Shown here: positions 4,766-11,202 of the stretch, piece after piece
How the letters are laid out: each line of letters opens with the position of its first letter
Position numbering within the stretch: position 1 is the first letter of the stretch
From: JOPF133 sp052144935
GTDB taxonomy: Bacteria > Acidobacteriota > Terriglobia > Bryobacterales > Bryobacteraceae
DNA length: 14,879 bases
Direction: 5' to 3'
Assembly (NCBI GenBank): GCA_052144935.1
Contig: JBKQPR010000028.1
Location: forward strand, 1-14,879
The notes under the pieces: generated by a model
The model's database searches: none
What the model was told of the DNA's origin: nothing
Seen by the model: only the letters and a program-made list of their open reading frames with translations
Translations under genes and position numbers: made by a program

Positions 4766-7006
4766 CTATCGGCCGAAGCTGGGCCAGTACTCCCGCAACA
4801 GAAAATATTCGTTGATCGGCCGGTCGTCTTGTATGGCCGGCAAATGCGGCGCGAGCTTGAGAAAGTCCTCCAAGTGCTCCTCCTGCGACAAGACCTTCGC
4901 CAGCAGTTGGGCCGGGCTCGAGTCCGCTTCCCATTCGACCAGGTCGCGAGCCGCGGCGGGCGGTAATGGCTGCGGCAACTGCTCGACCGTGGTCGCGAGG
5001 AGTGGGTCCAGGCTCACCAGAAAATGGGTTCCCCATCCCTCGATGGACTCGAACGCGCGGACATGCGGGAACGATTCGAGAAGCGCCCGGGCGACGGCCG
5101 CCTGCGTGGCCGATGGCTCATCCAAGGATGCGGGGAGCCACACCTGCACAATCGCACCTGGCCGGAGATGCCGCTTGACAATGTCATAAAACTCGCGCGA
5201 ATAGAGCAGGCTGGAGGCCGGGGCAGCCAGCGGCGGGGGTGGATCGACCGTGACCACGTCGAACTGTTCGGTGGAGCGCTCCAGGAAGCGGCGGCCGTCG
5301 TCGATCACGAGCCGCGCCAGGGGCGAGCGGAGCAGCGCCGGCCCATCGGGATGAAAGTAGCCGAACACTTTCGGCACGCTCGGCACCAATTCCACGGCGG
5401 TGACCTGAATTCCCCAGGAGAGCATGGAGCGGAAAGTGGTTCCCATGCCGAAACAGATCACCAGCCCTTTCGACGCCGGCCGCTTCAAGAACGACAGGGG
5501 CATGTGCGCCATCATCTTCGTGATGGTGGTCAGCCTGGTCATGCCGGTTCCATTGGTGAGCAACTGCTTGTCCATGCCCTCTCCCGCGGCGATCACGGTG
5601 GCCGTGTAGTCCCGCAGTTCCATGCGCTCCGGGTATTCCGCCTCGTAACCTTTGGTCAGCGCCACCAGCGGGAGGCACAGCACAACCGCCAGGGCGTAAA
5701 GCGGCTTGGGAGCGAGCTTCAAAATGGTGCGCGAGCCGCGCGGCGCACGGGCGGCAACCGCCAAGCCTGCCGCAAACAGCGGCGCGGCGATCGCGCACAA
5801 GCTCCCACGCTCGCCCGCCCAGGGCAGGATGCAGAATCCGGCCAGCACGGGCCCGAGGATCGATCCCAGCACGTTCACGGCATATGCCCGGCCGGCGGAA
5901 TCGGGGTTGCCTTGGGAGACGCGGTCCACCAGCATCGGCGTCGCGAACCCCACTAACGCGCTGAATGGCACGATGCCCAGACCGGCGCGGAGCATGCCCA
6001 ATAGAAAATTTGGGCCGAAATCGTCCAGCTCCGGGAACGGCAGCCGCGGATCGGCCAGCAGCAACGGCAACAGGGCAGCCAGCCCCATGAGGATCCAGAC
6101 CGTGCGGCTCTCTTTCGGATCGTGGGTCCGGACCACCACTCGATAGGTTTGCGACCCGATGTAGTTGGCGCTCAGATACAGCGCCAGAATGGCCGCGAAC
6201 GCATACACCACGCTTCCCAGATAAACCGTGAACTGGCGGATCCAAACCACCTCCATGGCCATGCTGCACAAGCCGGTGGTGAACAGCAACGCGACAAGGC
6301 CCGCATCCGTGCCGGGACGCGTGGAAGGCTGAATCGGGATAGGCGGCGCAGACGTCCGGCTGTCCGCCGTCTTCGGCAGTGTGTAGCCGATCAGAAAAAC
6401 CGCGGCCGCCAAGGTGACATTCAGCGCCGCGGCAATGTGGAGCGTGCCGCGAAAACCGTACAGCTCGATCAGCGCGATCGCCGGAACCAGCGTGCCGAGC
6501 AATGCGCCGAGCAGGTTGGCCAGATAGAGATAGCTGAAGGCCCTCTCCGATTCGTGCCTCGCGATCTTGCGGATGGCCGCCATGGCGAACGGGAAAGTGG
6601 CGCCCATGGCGGTGCACCACGGAAGCAGGGCCACGGCGATCCACGCGCCCGAACCCAGGTAGTAGAGCGAGGAGCCCCAAGCCAGGCCTCTGCCCGCATC
6701 GCGCAGCAGGCCGTACCCGGCATCGAGAATGGGCGGCACCGCCAGCCCCGAAATTCCGATCAGCAGCTCCAGCGTTCCATAGAAGCGCAGCGGAACGCCG
6801 GCGGCCGATGCATCAAAGCGGCGGATAAATCGGCCGCCGGCCCAAGACCCGAGGCCGAGGCCGGCCATGAAGACCGAGAGCACGATCGAAACCATCGGCG
6901 TAGTGACGCCGAATTTGGCCATACTCAGCCGTAACCAGACGACTTCATAGACCAGGCTGCAAAAACCGGAAATGAAAAAGAATGCAAAGAACCAACTTCG
7001 CTTCAA
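4766..7006 (-). CDS. Membrane protein fused to a spermidine-synthase-like domain
   Basis: The 746-residue protein starts at TTG 7006, chosen because GGAGG lies 4 bases upstream and translation opens straight into the first membrane helix (SWFFAFFFISGFCSLVYEVVW). The frame upstream is open but low-complexity. Residues 1-450 carry many hydrophobic helices in two similar halves, each opening with a C-S-[L/M]-x-[Y/M]-E-V-V-W segment (SLVYEVVWLR and SMAMEVVWIR). This is typical of MFS-like proteins fused to SpeE-type domains. Residues ~450-735 form a Rossmann domain with GLVICFGMGTTF (514-525), IDDGRRFL (~568-575) and TVDPPPPLA (586-594). The glycine loop departs from the GGGxG of true spermidine synthases, so polyamine synthesis is doubtful. 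A membrane-linked aminopropyl- or methyl-transfer role is possible. No partner gene is in the same direction. Confidence 0.8.
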   Translation of the reverse strand: MKRSWFFAFFFISGFCSLVYEVVWLRLSMAKFGVTTPMVSIVLSVFMAGLGLGSWAGGRFIRRFDASAAGVPLRFYGTLELLIGISGLAVPPILDAGYGLLRDAGRGLAWGSSLYYLGSGAWIAVALLPWCTAMGATFPFAMAAIRKIARHESERAFSYLYLANLLGALLGTLVPAIALIELYGFRGTLHIAAALNVTLAAAVFLIGYTLPKTADSRTSAPPIPIQPSTRPGTDAGLVALLFTTGLCSMAMEVVWIRQFTVYLGSVVYAFAAILALYLSANYIGSQTYRVVVRTHDPKESRTVWILMGLAALLPLLLADPRLPFPELDDFGPNFLLGMLRAGLGIVPFSALVGFATPMLVDRVSQGNPDSAGRAYAVNVLGSILGPVLAGFCILPWAGERGSLCAIAAPLFAAGLAVAARAPRGSRTILKLAPKPLYALAVVLCLPLVALTKGYEAEYPERMELRDYTATVIAAGEGMDKQLLTNGTGMTRLTTITKMMAHMPLSFLKRPASKGLVICFGMGTTFRSMLSWGIQVTAVELVPSVPKVFGYFHPDGPALLRSPLARLVIDDGRRFLERSTEQFDVVTVDPPPPLAAPASSLLYSREFYDIVKRHLRPGAIVQVWLPASLDEPSATQAAVARALLESFPHVRAFESIEGWGTHFLVSLDPLLATTVEQLPQPLPPAAARDLVEWEADSSPAQLLAKVLSQEEHLEDFLKLAPHLPAIQDDRPINEYFLLREYWPSFGR

Positions 7007-7483
7007 TCTGCCTCCGCCGAACCAACGACATCGCCCACCGCGAGCGCCGTCGAGGATGGTAATCGCTCGCCGGGGCGCCGTGTTCCCACGCCTCCGATTA
7101 GTCACAGTGAATTGGCCAACCCCGGATCCGAGTGCGCGGGTTACGCGGCGATCCGTGAAAACCGGCGGCGCAGGGCCGCTTACGTAAGGAGCGGGTCGTA
7201 TGTCTACGATACGATTTCCCGGTCCCGATGTCCACGCGGCTGACGCCAGCGACGCCAGCGGCGATCGCTCGCAAGGTCCACGCCAATGGGAGTTCTTGTT
7301 GTCGCCGGCATCAAAGCCCCGCCGCGGCGGTCTGAAGCCAAGGTGGGCGTTGACGCGCCAAATCTGCGTGGGGTGACTTTTGCCGCGGAGCAACTTTTGA
7401 GGTTGAAAGTGAGCGGACCTCGACTGGATCTTGTTATGATAGCCCGATACGAAATACAACAGGCCCCCAAAAGGAGAAGCGCA
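7007..7483. other. Divergent intergenic region
   Basis: This region separates the minus-strand membrane protein from the first small secreted-protein gene. It contains a tandem GACGCCAGC pair near 7240-7258 and the leader block of the small gene at its right end. I find no convincing promoter for the membrane protein. No RNA gene is recognised. Confidence 0.4.
7433..7483 (+). promoter_or_regulatory. Leader block of small secreted-protein gene copy 1
   Basis: GTTATGATAGCCC (7433-7445) followed by ACGAAATA and AAGGAGAAGCGCA up to the ATG is shared with copy 2, and with changes with copy 3. TATGAT (7435-7440) preceded by TGT fits an extended -10 box. No good -35 is seen. AAGGAGA is the ribosome binding site. 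Confidence 0.5.
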
Positions 7484-7648
7484 ATGAAGAAGATGATTCC
7501 GCTGATGCTGGGGTTGGCCCTGGCCATCGGTACCACCGCTGCCGTGTTCGCCCAAGACACTGCAACCACGAAGAAAGTGAAAAAGAACAAGAAGAACGAG
7601 ACCACCAAGAAAGATACTCCTAAGAAGGATGGCGGCAGCAGCCGCTGA
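7484..7648 (+). CDS. Tiny secreted Lys/Thr-rich protein, paralogue 1 (54 aa)
   Basis: ATG 7484 is preceded by AAGGAGA at good spacing. The protein begins MKKMIPLMLGLALAIGTTAA, a textbook signal peptide with likely cleavage after VFA (residue 23). That leaves a mature peptide of about 31 residues starting QDT, with 10 Lys plus Thr, Asn, Asp and a GGSS-type tail. No Cys, lipobox or membrane anchor is present, so it should be periplasmic or secreted and highly basic. Two paralogues lie at 9019-9177 and 9496-9660 with the same signal peptide, GGS end and leader. It converges on the TIR gene, with a stem-loop between them. I recognise no characterised family. A role in binding anionic polymers is only a guess from charge. 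Confidence 0.75.
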   Translation: MKKMIPLMLGLALAIGTTAAVFAQDTATTKKVKKNKKNETTKKDTPKKDGGSSR

Positions 7649-7665
7649 GCTGCTTCCAACCAGAT

Positions 7666-7704
7666 GCCGGGAGGCCGCGTAGCGCCAGTTTCGCGGCTTT
7701 CGGC
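7666..7704. other. Stem-loop between small gene copy 1 and the TIR gene
   Basis: GCCGCG (7674-7679) pairs with CGCGGC (7692-7697). The stem extends outward through GCCGGGAG against TTTCGGC with two G-U pairs and one bulge. It occupies the same place after the stop codon as the stem-loops of copies 2 and 3 and shares their GCCGCGTAGCGC core. It could serve as a two-way terminator, but lacks a T-run. Confidence 0.5.
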
Positions 7705-7708
7705 GCGA

Positions 7709-8281
7709 TCAAATGAACCGCTCGGCCAGCCGCGCGCGCTTTTCGCGGCGCATCATGCGCAGCAGACGCCACAGTCCACGGGTCCAATCGGGAAACAGAT
7801 CGATGTACTGAAACTCCTTCTGGATCGAGCGCGGGACGCGGCAATCGTCGAGGCGGACCGGCACGATGAAGATGTCGTCCAGGGGCACGCGGCGGGCGCA
7901 GTCCAGGGCGTAGCGGATCTCCGCCTGGAATCCGCCCCACTTGTTCACCGAGTGGCGCGAGAAGCAGGGCACGAAGAAATCGGAAAACTCGATGGCGCGC
8001 TCGATGGCGCGCGGCCAGTTCTGGCCGGGCAGCAGGTTGCGCACGTCCATCCACGGCCGGAAGCCTTCGGCTTCCAGAGCCTCGTACAGGCGCCCGGCCA
8101 GGGCGGCGTCTTCCTTGACGTAAGCCAGGAACACGTGCGGCACCGGCCGCGGCTCGAAGCGGAAGCCGCGCAGAGGGTCGGGGTAAAAAACGCCCAGATG
8201 TTCGATCTCCACGGCTTGCCCGGCGGCCAACCCGCGAAGCACGACCTGCGCCAAATGTTCCAGTGGCGAAGTTTCAGCCAC
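7709..8281 (-). CDS. HU-like half-domain fused to a TIR domain (190 aa)
   Basis: The start is GTG 8281, supported by GGGGAGG about 8 bases upstream and inside the preceding gene. Residues 7-47 (LAQVVLRGLAAGQAVEIEHL then GVFYPDPLRGFRF) match the second helix and beta-sheet of HU/IHF-type DNA-binding proteins. Residues 49-175 form a TIR domain: strand A is HVFLAYVKED, the BB-loop region is WMDVRNLLPGQNW (77-89), and FFVPCFSRHSVNKWGGFQAE follows. Glu121, in the W-x5-E segment, is at the position of the catalytic Glu of NAD-cleaving TIR proteins. No signal peptide or membrane span is present. Its stop is 60 bases from that of small gene copy 1. TIR proteins in bacteria commonly act in anti-phage defence by NAD breakdown or signal synthesis; that role here is inferred. 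Confidence 0.82.
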   Translation of the reverse strand: MAETSPLEHLAQVVLRGLAAGQAVEIEHLGVFYPDPLRGFRFEPRPVPHVFLAYVKEDAALAGRLYEALEAEGFRPWMDVRNLLPGQNWPRAIERAIEFSDFFVPCFSRHSVNKWGGFQAEIRYALDCARRVPLDDIFIVPVRLDDCRVPRSIQKEFQYIDLFPDWTRGLWRLLRMMRREKRARLAERFI

Positions 8282-8495
8282 GCGGATTCCCTCCCCATTT
8301 CTTGCCTTCCTGTTCGAACACGATTTTGCCGCCGGCTCCGTGCGTGAACCGGCCCAGGCCGGGCAGGGGAGCAGGTTTGCCCCATCGCAGATTGGAAAGG
8401 ATCTGATGGACCACCCGGTCCAGCCGGTCGGCGCCTTCGGCGTGGGTCACGCCCGCGCGCCGGGCCATGCTCTTTGCGATATCCGGCATCTTCAT
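8274..8495 (-). CDS. Short HU-like DNA-binding protein (73 aa)
   Basis: ATG 8495 has GGAGG 4 bases upstream; a second ATG two codons on is less well placed. The first ~40 residues (MKMPDIAKSMARRAGVTHAE and a following helix to VVHQILSNL) match the two N-terminal helices of HU, and PAPLPGLGRFTHG matches the first beta strands with the usual GxGxF turn. The remainder is much shorter than in HU (73 against about 90 residues). The long beta-arm with its Arg-Asn-Pro tip is missing, so DNA bending of the classic type is unlikely. It may bind DNA weakly or pair with the HU-like half of the downstream TIR protein. The genes overlap by 8 bases (GTG 8281 within, TGA 8276-8274), so translation is probably coupled. 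No strong promoter is visible upstream. Confidence 0.7.
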   Translation of the reverse strand: MKMPDIAKSMARRAGVTHAEGADRLDRVVHQILSNLRWGKPAPLPGLGRFTHGAGGKIVFEQEGKKWGGNPRG

Positions 8496-9018
8496 TACGC
8501 CTCCAATGTATCAGGCGAGCGCGCCTCAACCCCTCGGAGAGAATCGCGCCTTAACCGGCAAGTGATTTTTTATCAACTGATTGGCGCTGCCGGAAAATTC
8601 GGGCAACTTTGTGACTGTTTACCGGCCAAAAACGGGCGGCAGGGTCCAGGCGGGAGAAGTTGAGCCTTTTCTTCCAGATGGAGGTGAAACTCAGTAGGGA
8701 GCGGCGTGGCCAATCGCCATGCCCGCTTCCCGGCCCTGAGCTATCTTACTGGAAATCCAAGCCCAATTCCAGCCCCTTGTAGGTACGGCTTCAGAGGTGG
8801 CCGAGCCGCCTTGCTATTGGCCGAAGGGTGGCTCATACTGACGCAGCACCTGGCGCCGGTAGCAGGAAACCGGCGGGAAAAAAGTAGGTCACGATTGGCC
8901 AGTAAATGACTGATAAATGAACTGATTTTAATTGGCGCTTAAGCGATCATTCATGTGCAGTTCGTTATGATAGCCCAAGACGAAATAAATCGTCGCACCC
9001 CTTAAGGAGAGAAGCGCA
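8496..9018. other. Divergent intergenic region between the HU-TIR operon and small gene copy 2
   Basis: It must hold the promoter of the HU-TIR operon (minus) and that of small gene copy 2 (plus). On the minus strand, TTGATA near 8579 is a possible -35, but no good -10 follows. ATCAACTGAT-TGGCGCT (8572-8588) resembles ATGAACTGATTTTAATTGGC (8916-8935) in the copy 2 leader apart from a 5-base gap. The middle (about 8640-8900) shows no gene. Short frames there look accidental. Confidence 0.45.
8924..9018 (+). promoter_or_regulatory. Leader block of small secreted-protein gene copy 2
   Basis: GATTTTAATTGGC, then CTTAAGCGA, then GTTATGATAGCCC (8964-8976), ACGAAATA and CTTAAGGAGAGAAGCGCA lead to the ATG. 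The same order is found before copy 3 (9403-9495). TATGAT (8966-8971) is the likely -10 box. Confidence 0.5.
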
Positions 9019-9177
9019 ATGAAGAAACTGATTTCACTGATGATTGGTCTGGGTCTGGTTCTCGGCGTCACCGCCGCCGTGTTCGGCCAAGACACCAAGA
9101 CAGGCACCAGCACGAAAAAGACCAGCAAGAAGAAGAAGGCAGAGACCACCAAGAAGGATGGCGGCAGCACCAACTAA
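9019..9177 (+). CDS. Tiny secreted Lys/Thr-rich protein, paralogue 2 (52 aa)
   Basis: ATG 9019 follows AAGGAGAGAAGCGCA. The protein starts MKKLISLMIGLGLVLGVTAA, a signal peptide probably cut after VFG (residue 23). The mature part begins QDTKTG and is about 29 residues, with 9 Lys, clustered as TSKKKKAETTKKDGGS near the end. It has no Cys or anchor. It is very close to copy 3 (same signal peptide start, same KKAETTK segment), and its unit is tandemly duplicated with that copy. The reading frame is preserved while synonymous and flanking positions vary, which supports a translated gene. The function is unknown. The charge and export suggest contact with the envelope, DNA or acidic polysaccharide, but this is only inference. 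Confidence 0.75.
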   Translation: MKKLISLMIGLGLVLGVTAAVFGQDTKTGTSTKKTSKKKKAETTKKDGGSTN

Positions 9178-9194
9178 GCCGTTTTCACCAAGTG

Positions 9195-9239
9195 CTGGAG
9201 AGCCGCGTAGCGCTCGTGAAGCCCTACGCGGCATGCCAG
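9195..9239. other. Stem-loop after small gene copy 2
   Basis: GCCGCGTAG (9202-9210) pairs perfectly with CTACGCGGC (9224-9232) around a 13-nt loop. CTGG/CCAG add an outer stem across a 3/3 internal loop (AGA against ATG). It starts 17 bases after the stop codon. No T-run follows, so it may be a factor-assisted terminator or an mRNA-stabilising end. Confidence 0.6.
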
Positions 9240-9402
9240 TTTGAGTATCCCCCAAGGCCCCTCCTCAATCCCCATAACTTCCCCCCAAAAGGACTGTTTC
9301 CATGGTGTTCGGCCTCCCGCTGCTAGATTGTCAACCTGCACGAGGCGGCAAGCGCCTTCCGCCGGTCCCCGCCCTTACATTTTTATCAGCGATTGATGAA
9401 TC

Positions 9403-9495
9403 GATTTTAATTGGCTCTTCAGCGAAAACTCATTTGCAGGTCGTTTTGTGATAGTCCCAGACGAATTGGATCGTCCCCTCTTAAGGAGAAGCGCA
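9403..9495 (+). promoter_or_regulatory. Leader block of small secreted-protein gene copy 3
   Basis: It has the same order of blocks as copy 2. The -10-like element is weaker (TGTGAT at 9447-9452 instead of TATGAT). This copy may therefore be expressed differently. Confidence 0.45.
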
Positions 9496-9660
9496 ATGAA
9501 GAAACTGATTTCATTGATGATTGGCGTGGGCCTGATGCTCGGTACCACCGTGGTTGTTTTCGCTCAAGACACCAAGACGGACACCTCGAAGAAAAAGAAC
9601 AGCAAGAAGAAGGCGGAGACCACCAAGAGTGGCGGCAGCAGCACCACCCACGACAACTAA
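9496..9660 (+). CDS. Tiny secreted Lys/Thr/Ser-rich protein, paralogue 3 (54 aa)
   Basis: ATG 9496 with TTAAGGAGAAGCGCA before it is preferred over an in-frame start at 9448, because copies 1 and 2 start at the same place and the 9448 extension lies in the leader. The signal peptide is MKKLISLMIGVGLMLGTTVV, with cleavage probably after VFA (residue 23). The mature chain begins QDTKTD and carries 8 Lys, then a longer Ser/Thr tail ending THDN that the other copies lack. No Cys, lipobox or second membrane span is seen. The stop is TAA at 9658-9660, and a strong stem-loop follows 17 bases later. The DUF5666-like gene starts 305 bases downstream, so the two are unlikely to share one operon. Confidence 0.75.
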   Translation: MKKLISLMIGVGLMLGTTVVVFAQDTKTDTSKKKNSKKKAETTKSGGSSTTHDN

Positions 9661-9677
9661 GCTGCTTGCAGTTGTCG

Positions 9678-9723
9678 CTGGGAAGCCGCGTAGCGCTCGC
9701 GAAGCCCTACGCGGTATTCCCAG
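9678..9723. other. Stem-loop after small gene copy 3
   Basis: CTGGGAA (9678-9684) pairs with TTCCCAG (9717-9723), and CCGCGTAG (9686-9693) with CTACGCGG (9707-9714), joined by a G-U pair and one bulged A. Compared with copy 2, the bases between the two stems changed on both sides in a way that extends the pairing. Confidence 0.65.
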
Positions 9724-9907
9724 TGCGAGTATCCCCCAGGTTCCCCCTCCCTAAATTCCCCCAAATTATTGGTTTCATTGGTGTTCCGGTCCGGCCGCTG
9801 CGGGTGGGCTGGTCCGCCCGACGGGGCTGGTAAGCACCCTTCGTCTAGCCCCGTCAGCACATTCTGGAACTCTACCCACGCTCCTCCGGAATACGCGCGC
9901 GTGTAAC

Positions 9908-9937
9908 CTTCCCGTAGGGGCTAACGCCCCTTGGAAG
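9908..9937 (+). other. Hairpin in the leader of the DUF5666-like gene
   Basis: CTTCC/GGAAG (9908-9912, 9933-9937) enclose AGGGGC-TAAC-GCCCCT (9916-9931), with a 3/1 internal loop between them. It ends 27 bases before the ATG at 9965. It may terminate upstream transcripts or shape the leader. No U-run follows. Confidence 0.45.
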
Positions 9938-9964
9938 AGAGAAAGGCAAGGCCAAGGAAGATCA

Positions 9965-11140
9965 ATGAAGTTCTGCGGGATCATTGTGTTTGGGGTAGCC
10001 GTGAGCCTGGCGGCCACGATGCTGGCGCAGGCTCAACCGGCCGCGCCGGCTTCGTTGCGCGTATCCGGCACGGTCACCGCCGTGGATGCCGCCAGCCAGC
10101 ACTTGTCCATGAAGTCCGACAAGGGCGAAGAGATGACGGTCGACACTACCGAGCGGACGGTGGTGCTCCGCATTCCTCCCGGCGAAACGGACGTCAAGAA
10201 GGCCAGCAAGATCGCGGTATCCGATTTGGCCGCGGGCGACCGGATTGTGGCGGTGAGCAAGACGCCCATCGAAGGGAAGGTCGTGGCCGCCAGCTCAATC
10301 CTGGTGATGAGCAAGGCGGATGTGGCCAAGGAGCAGGAAAAGGATCAGGAAGACTGGAAGAAGCGCGGCACCACCGGGAATGTCACGGCGATCGACGCGG
10401 CAGCCAAGACCGTGACGTTGAAAGTGGGATCCCGGACGCTCACGGTGCAAATGTCGGATAAGACCGAATACCACCGTTATTCGCTCGATTCGGCGCGGTT
10501 CAGCGATGCCAGCCCGAGCGCATTCGCGGAGGTCAAGTCGGGCGACCAGATGAAGGCGCTCGGCAATAAGAGCGCGGATGGCGCCACGGTGGAGGCCGAA
10601 AAGGTGGTGTTCGGGGCCTTCCGCCAACTCGCGGCTACGATAGTTTCCATCGACGCGGCCACCGGCGAAATGAAGGTAAAGGACCTAGCCGCTCCTAAGA
10701 ACTCCAAGCCCCTGACCATCCGGATCAACGCCGACTCGACGATGAAGAAACTGAACCCCATGATGGCGGCGATGCTGGCGCGGCGGTATGCGCCGGGCGC
10801 GCAGCAGGGCGGGGCGGGCGGCGAGGGCCGCGGCGGGGCGTCCCGTGGGCCAGGCGGCGAAGGCCGTGGGGCCGGGCCGGGAGCTGCGGGCGGACGCGGC
10901 GGTGGGCGCGGTGGCGACATCGGCCAGATGCTCGATGGCCTGCCCGCCATGCCTCTCACGGAACTGAAGGCCGGCGACGCGGTGATGGTCACAACCACCC
11001 TGGGAAGCGATCCATCCCGCGTAACGGCGACCATGTTGCTGGCGGGCGTGGAGCCGCTACTGACGGCGTCCCCCTCGGCAACGCGCGACATCATGAGTGG
11101 CTGGAACCTCGGCGGCGGTGGAGGCGGCGAGGGCCAATAA
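9965..11140 (+). CDS. Secreted protein with three DUF5666-like beta modules and a Gly-rich insert
   Basis: The 391-residue protein starts at ATG 9965 after AAGGAAG. A signal peptide covers residues ~1-23 (cut after AQA). Three similar beta modules follow, each opening with a G/A-x-V-x-[A/S]-[V/I]-D-A-A pattern: SGTVTAVDAAS (34-44), TGNVTAIDAAA (137-147) and ATIVSIDAATG (224-234). Each continues with a basic strand and a later [A/S]-G-D-x-[I/M/V] segment. This resembles DUF5666 repeats, small beta-barrel modules of exported proteins. The third module is split by a Gly/Arg-rich insert (about residues 277-318), and the C-terminus ends in a Gly run. It lies 62 bases upstream of the TonB-dependent receptor in the same direction, so it is likely co-transcribed and periplasmic or surface-exposed. 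The ligand is unknown. Confidence 0.75.
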   Translation: MKFCGIIVFGVAVSLAATMLAQAQPAAPASLRVSGTVTAVDAASQHLSMKSDKGEEMTVDTTERTVVLRIPPGETDVKKASKIAVSDLAAGDRIVAVSKTPIEGKVVAASSILVMSKADVAKEQEKDQEDWKKRGTTGNVTAIDAAAKTVTLKVGSRTLTVQMSDKTEYHRYSLDSARFSDASPSAFAEVKSGDQMKALGNKSADGATVEAEKVVFGAFRQLAATIVSIDAATGEMKVKDLAAPKNSKPLTIRINADSTMKKLNPMMAAMLARRYAPGAQQGGAGGEGRGGASRGPGGEGRGAGPGAAGGRGGGRGGDIGQMLDGLPAMPLTELKAGDAVMVTTTLGSDPSRVTATMLLAGVEPLLTASPSATRDIMSGWNLGGGGGGEGQ

Positions 11141-11202
11141 CGGCGGGCAGTCCGGGTTTTGTCCACCACAAGCAGTTAGACCAGAGTGACGACTGAGGGA
11201 GT

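Larger units (their letters stand above)
8924..9805 (+). repeat. Tandem duplication of small-gene units (two copies of about 400 bp)
   Basis: Unit one (about 8924-9315) and unit two (about 9403-9805) match in order: the GATTTTAATTGGC leader, the ribosome-binding region, the small gene, the stem-loop, GAGTATCCCCCA, a C-rich tract, and a final GGTGTTC...CCGCTGC. Copy 1 at 7433-7704 shares only the core leader, gene and stem-loop. The order of similarity suggests that copies 2 and 3 are the younger pair. Confidence 0.75.
9661..9964 (+). other. Intergenic between small gene copy 3 and the DUF5666-like gene
   Basis: It contains the copy 3 stem-loop (9678-9723), a C-rich tract shared with copy 2, and a hairpin at 9908-9937 in the probable leader of the next operon. 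No promoter stands out and no further gene is recognised. Confidence 0.4.

Noticed and set aside
5024..5956. 310-codon plus-strand open frame
   Set aside because: It is antisense to the membrane/SpeE-like gene, with Arg/His/Gln-rich composition typical of shadow frames in GC-rich DNA.
5184..6680. 498-codon minus-strand open frame
   Set aside because: It is an alternative frame of the membrane/SpeE-like gene. The overlapping frame carries clear membrane helices and domain motifs, this one none.
7007..7555. N-terminal extension of the membrane/SpeE-like protein
   Set aside because: The frame is open, but the 183 residues are low-complexity and antisense to the leader and start of small gene copy 1. 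TTG 7006 has a Shine-Dalgarno sequence and begins the first helix.
8706..8909. 67-codon plus-strand frame
   Set aside because: It has no ribosome binding site, no family signs, and lies in the divergent promoter region.
9448..9660. Longer 70-residue version of small protein copy 3
   Set aside because: The extra N-terminal residues come from the conserved leader. The ATG at 9496 has the ribosome binding site and matches the starts of copies 1 and 2.
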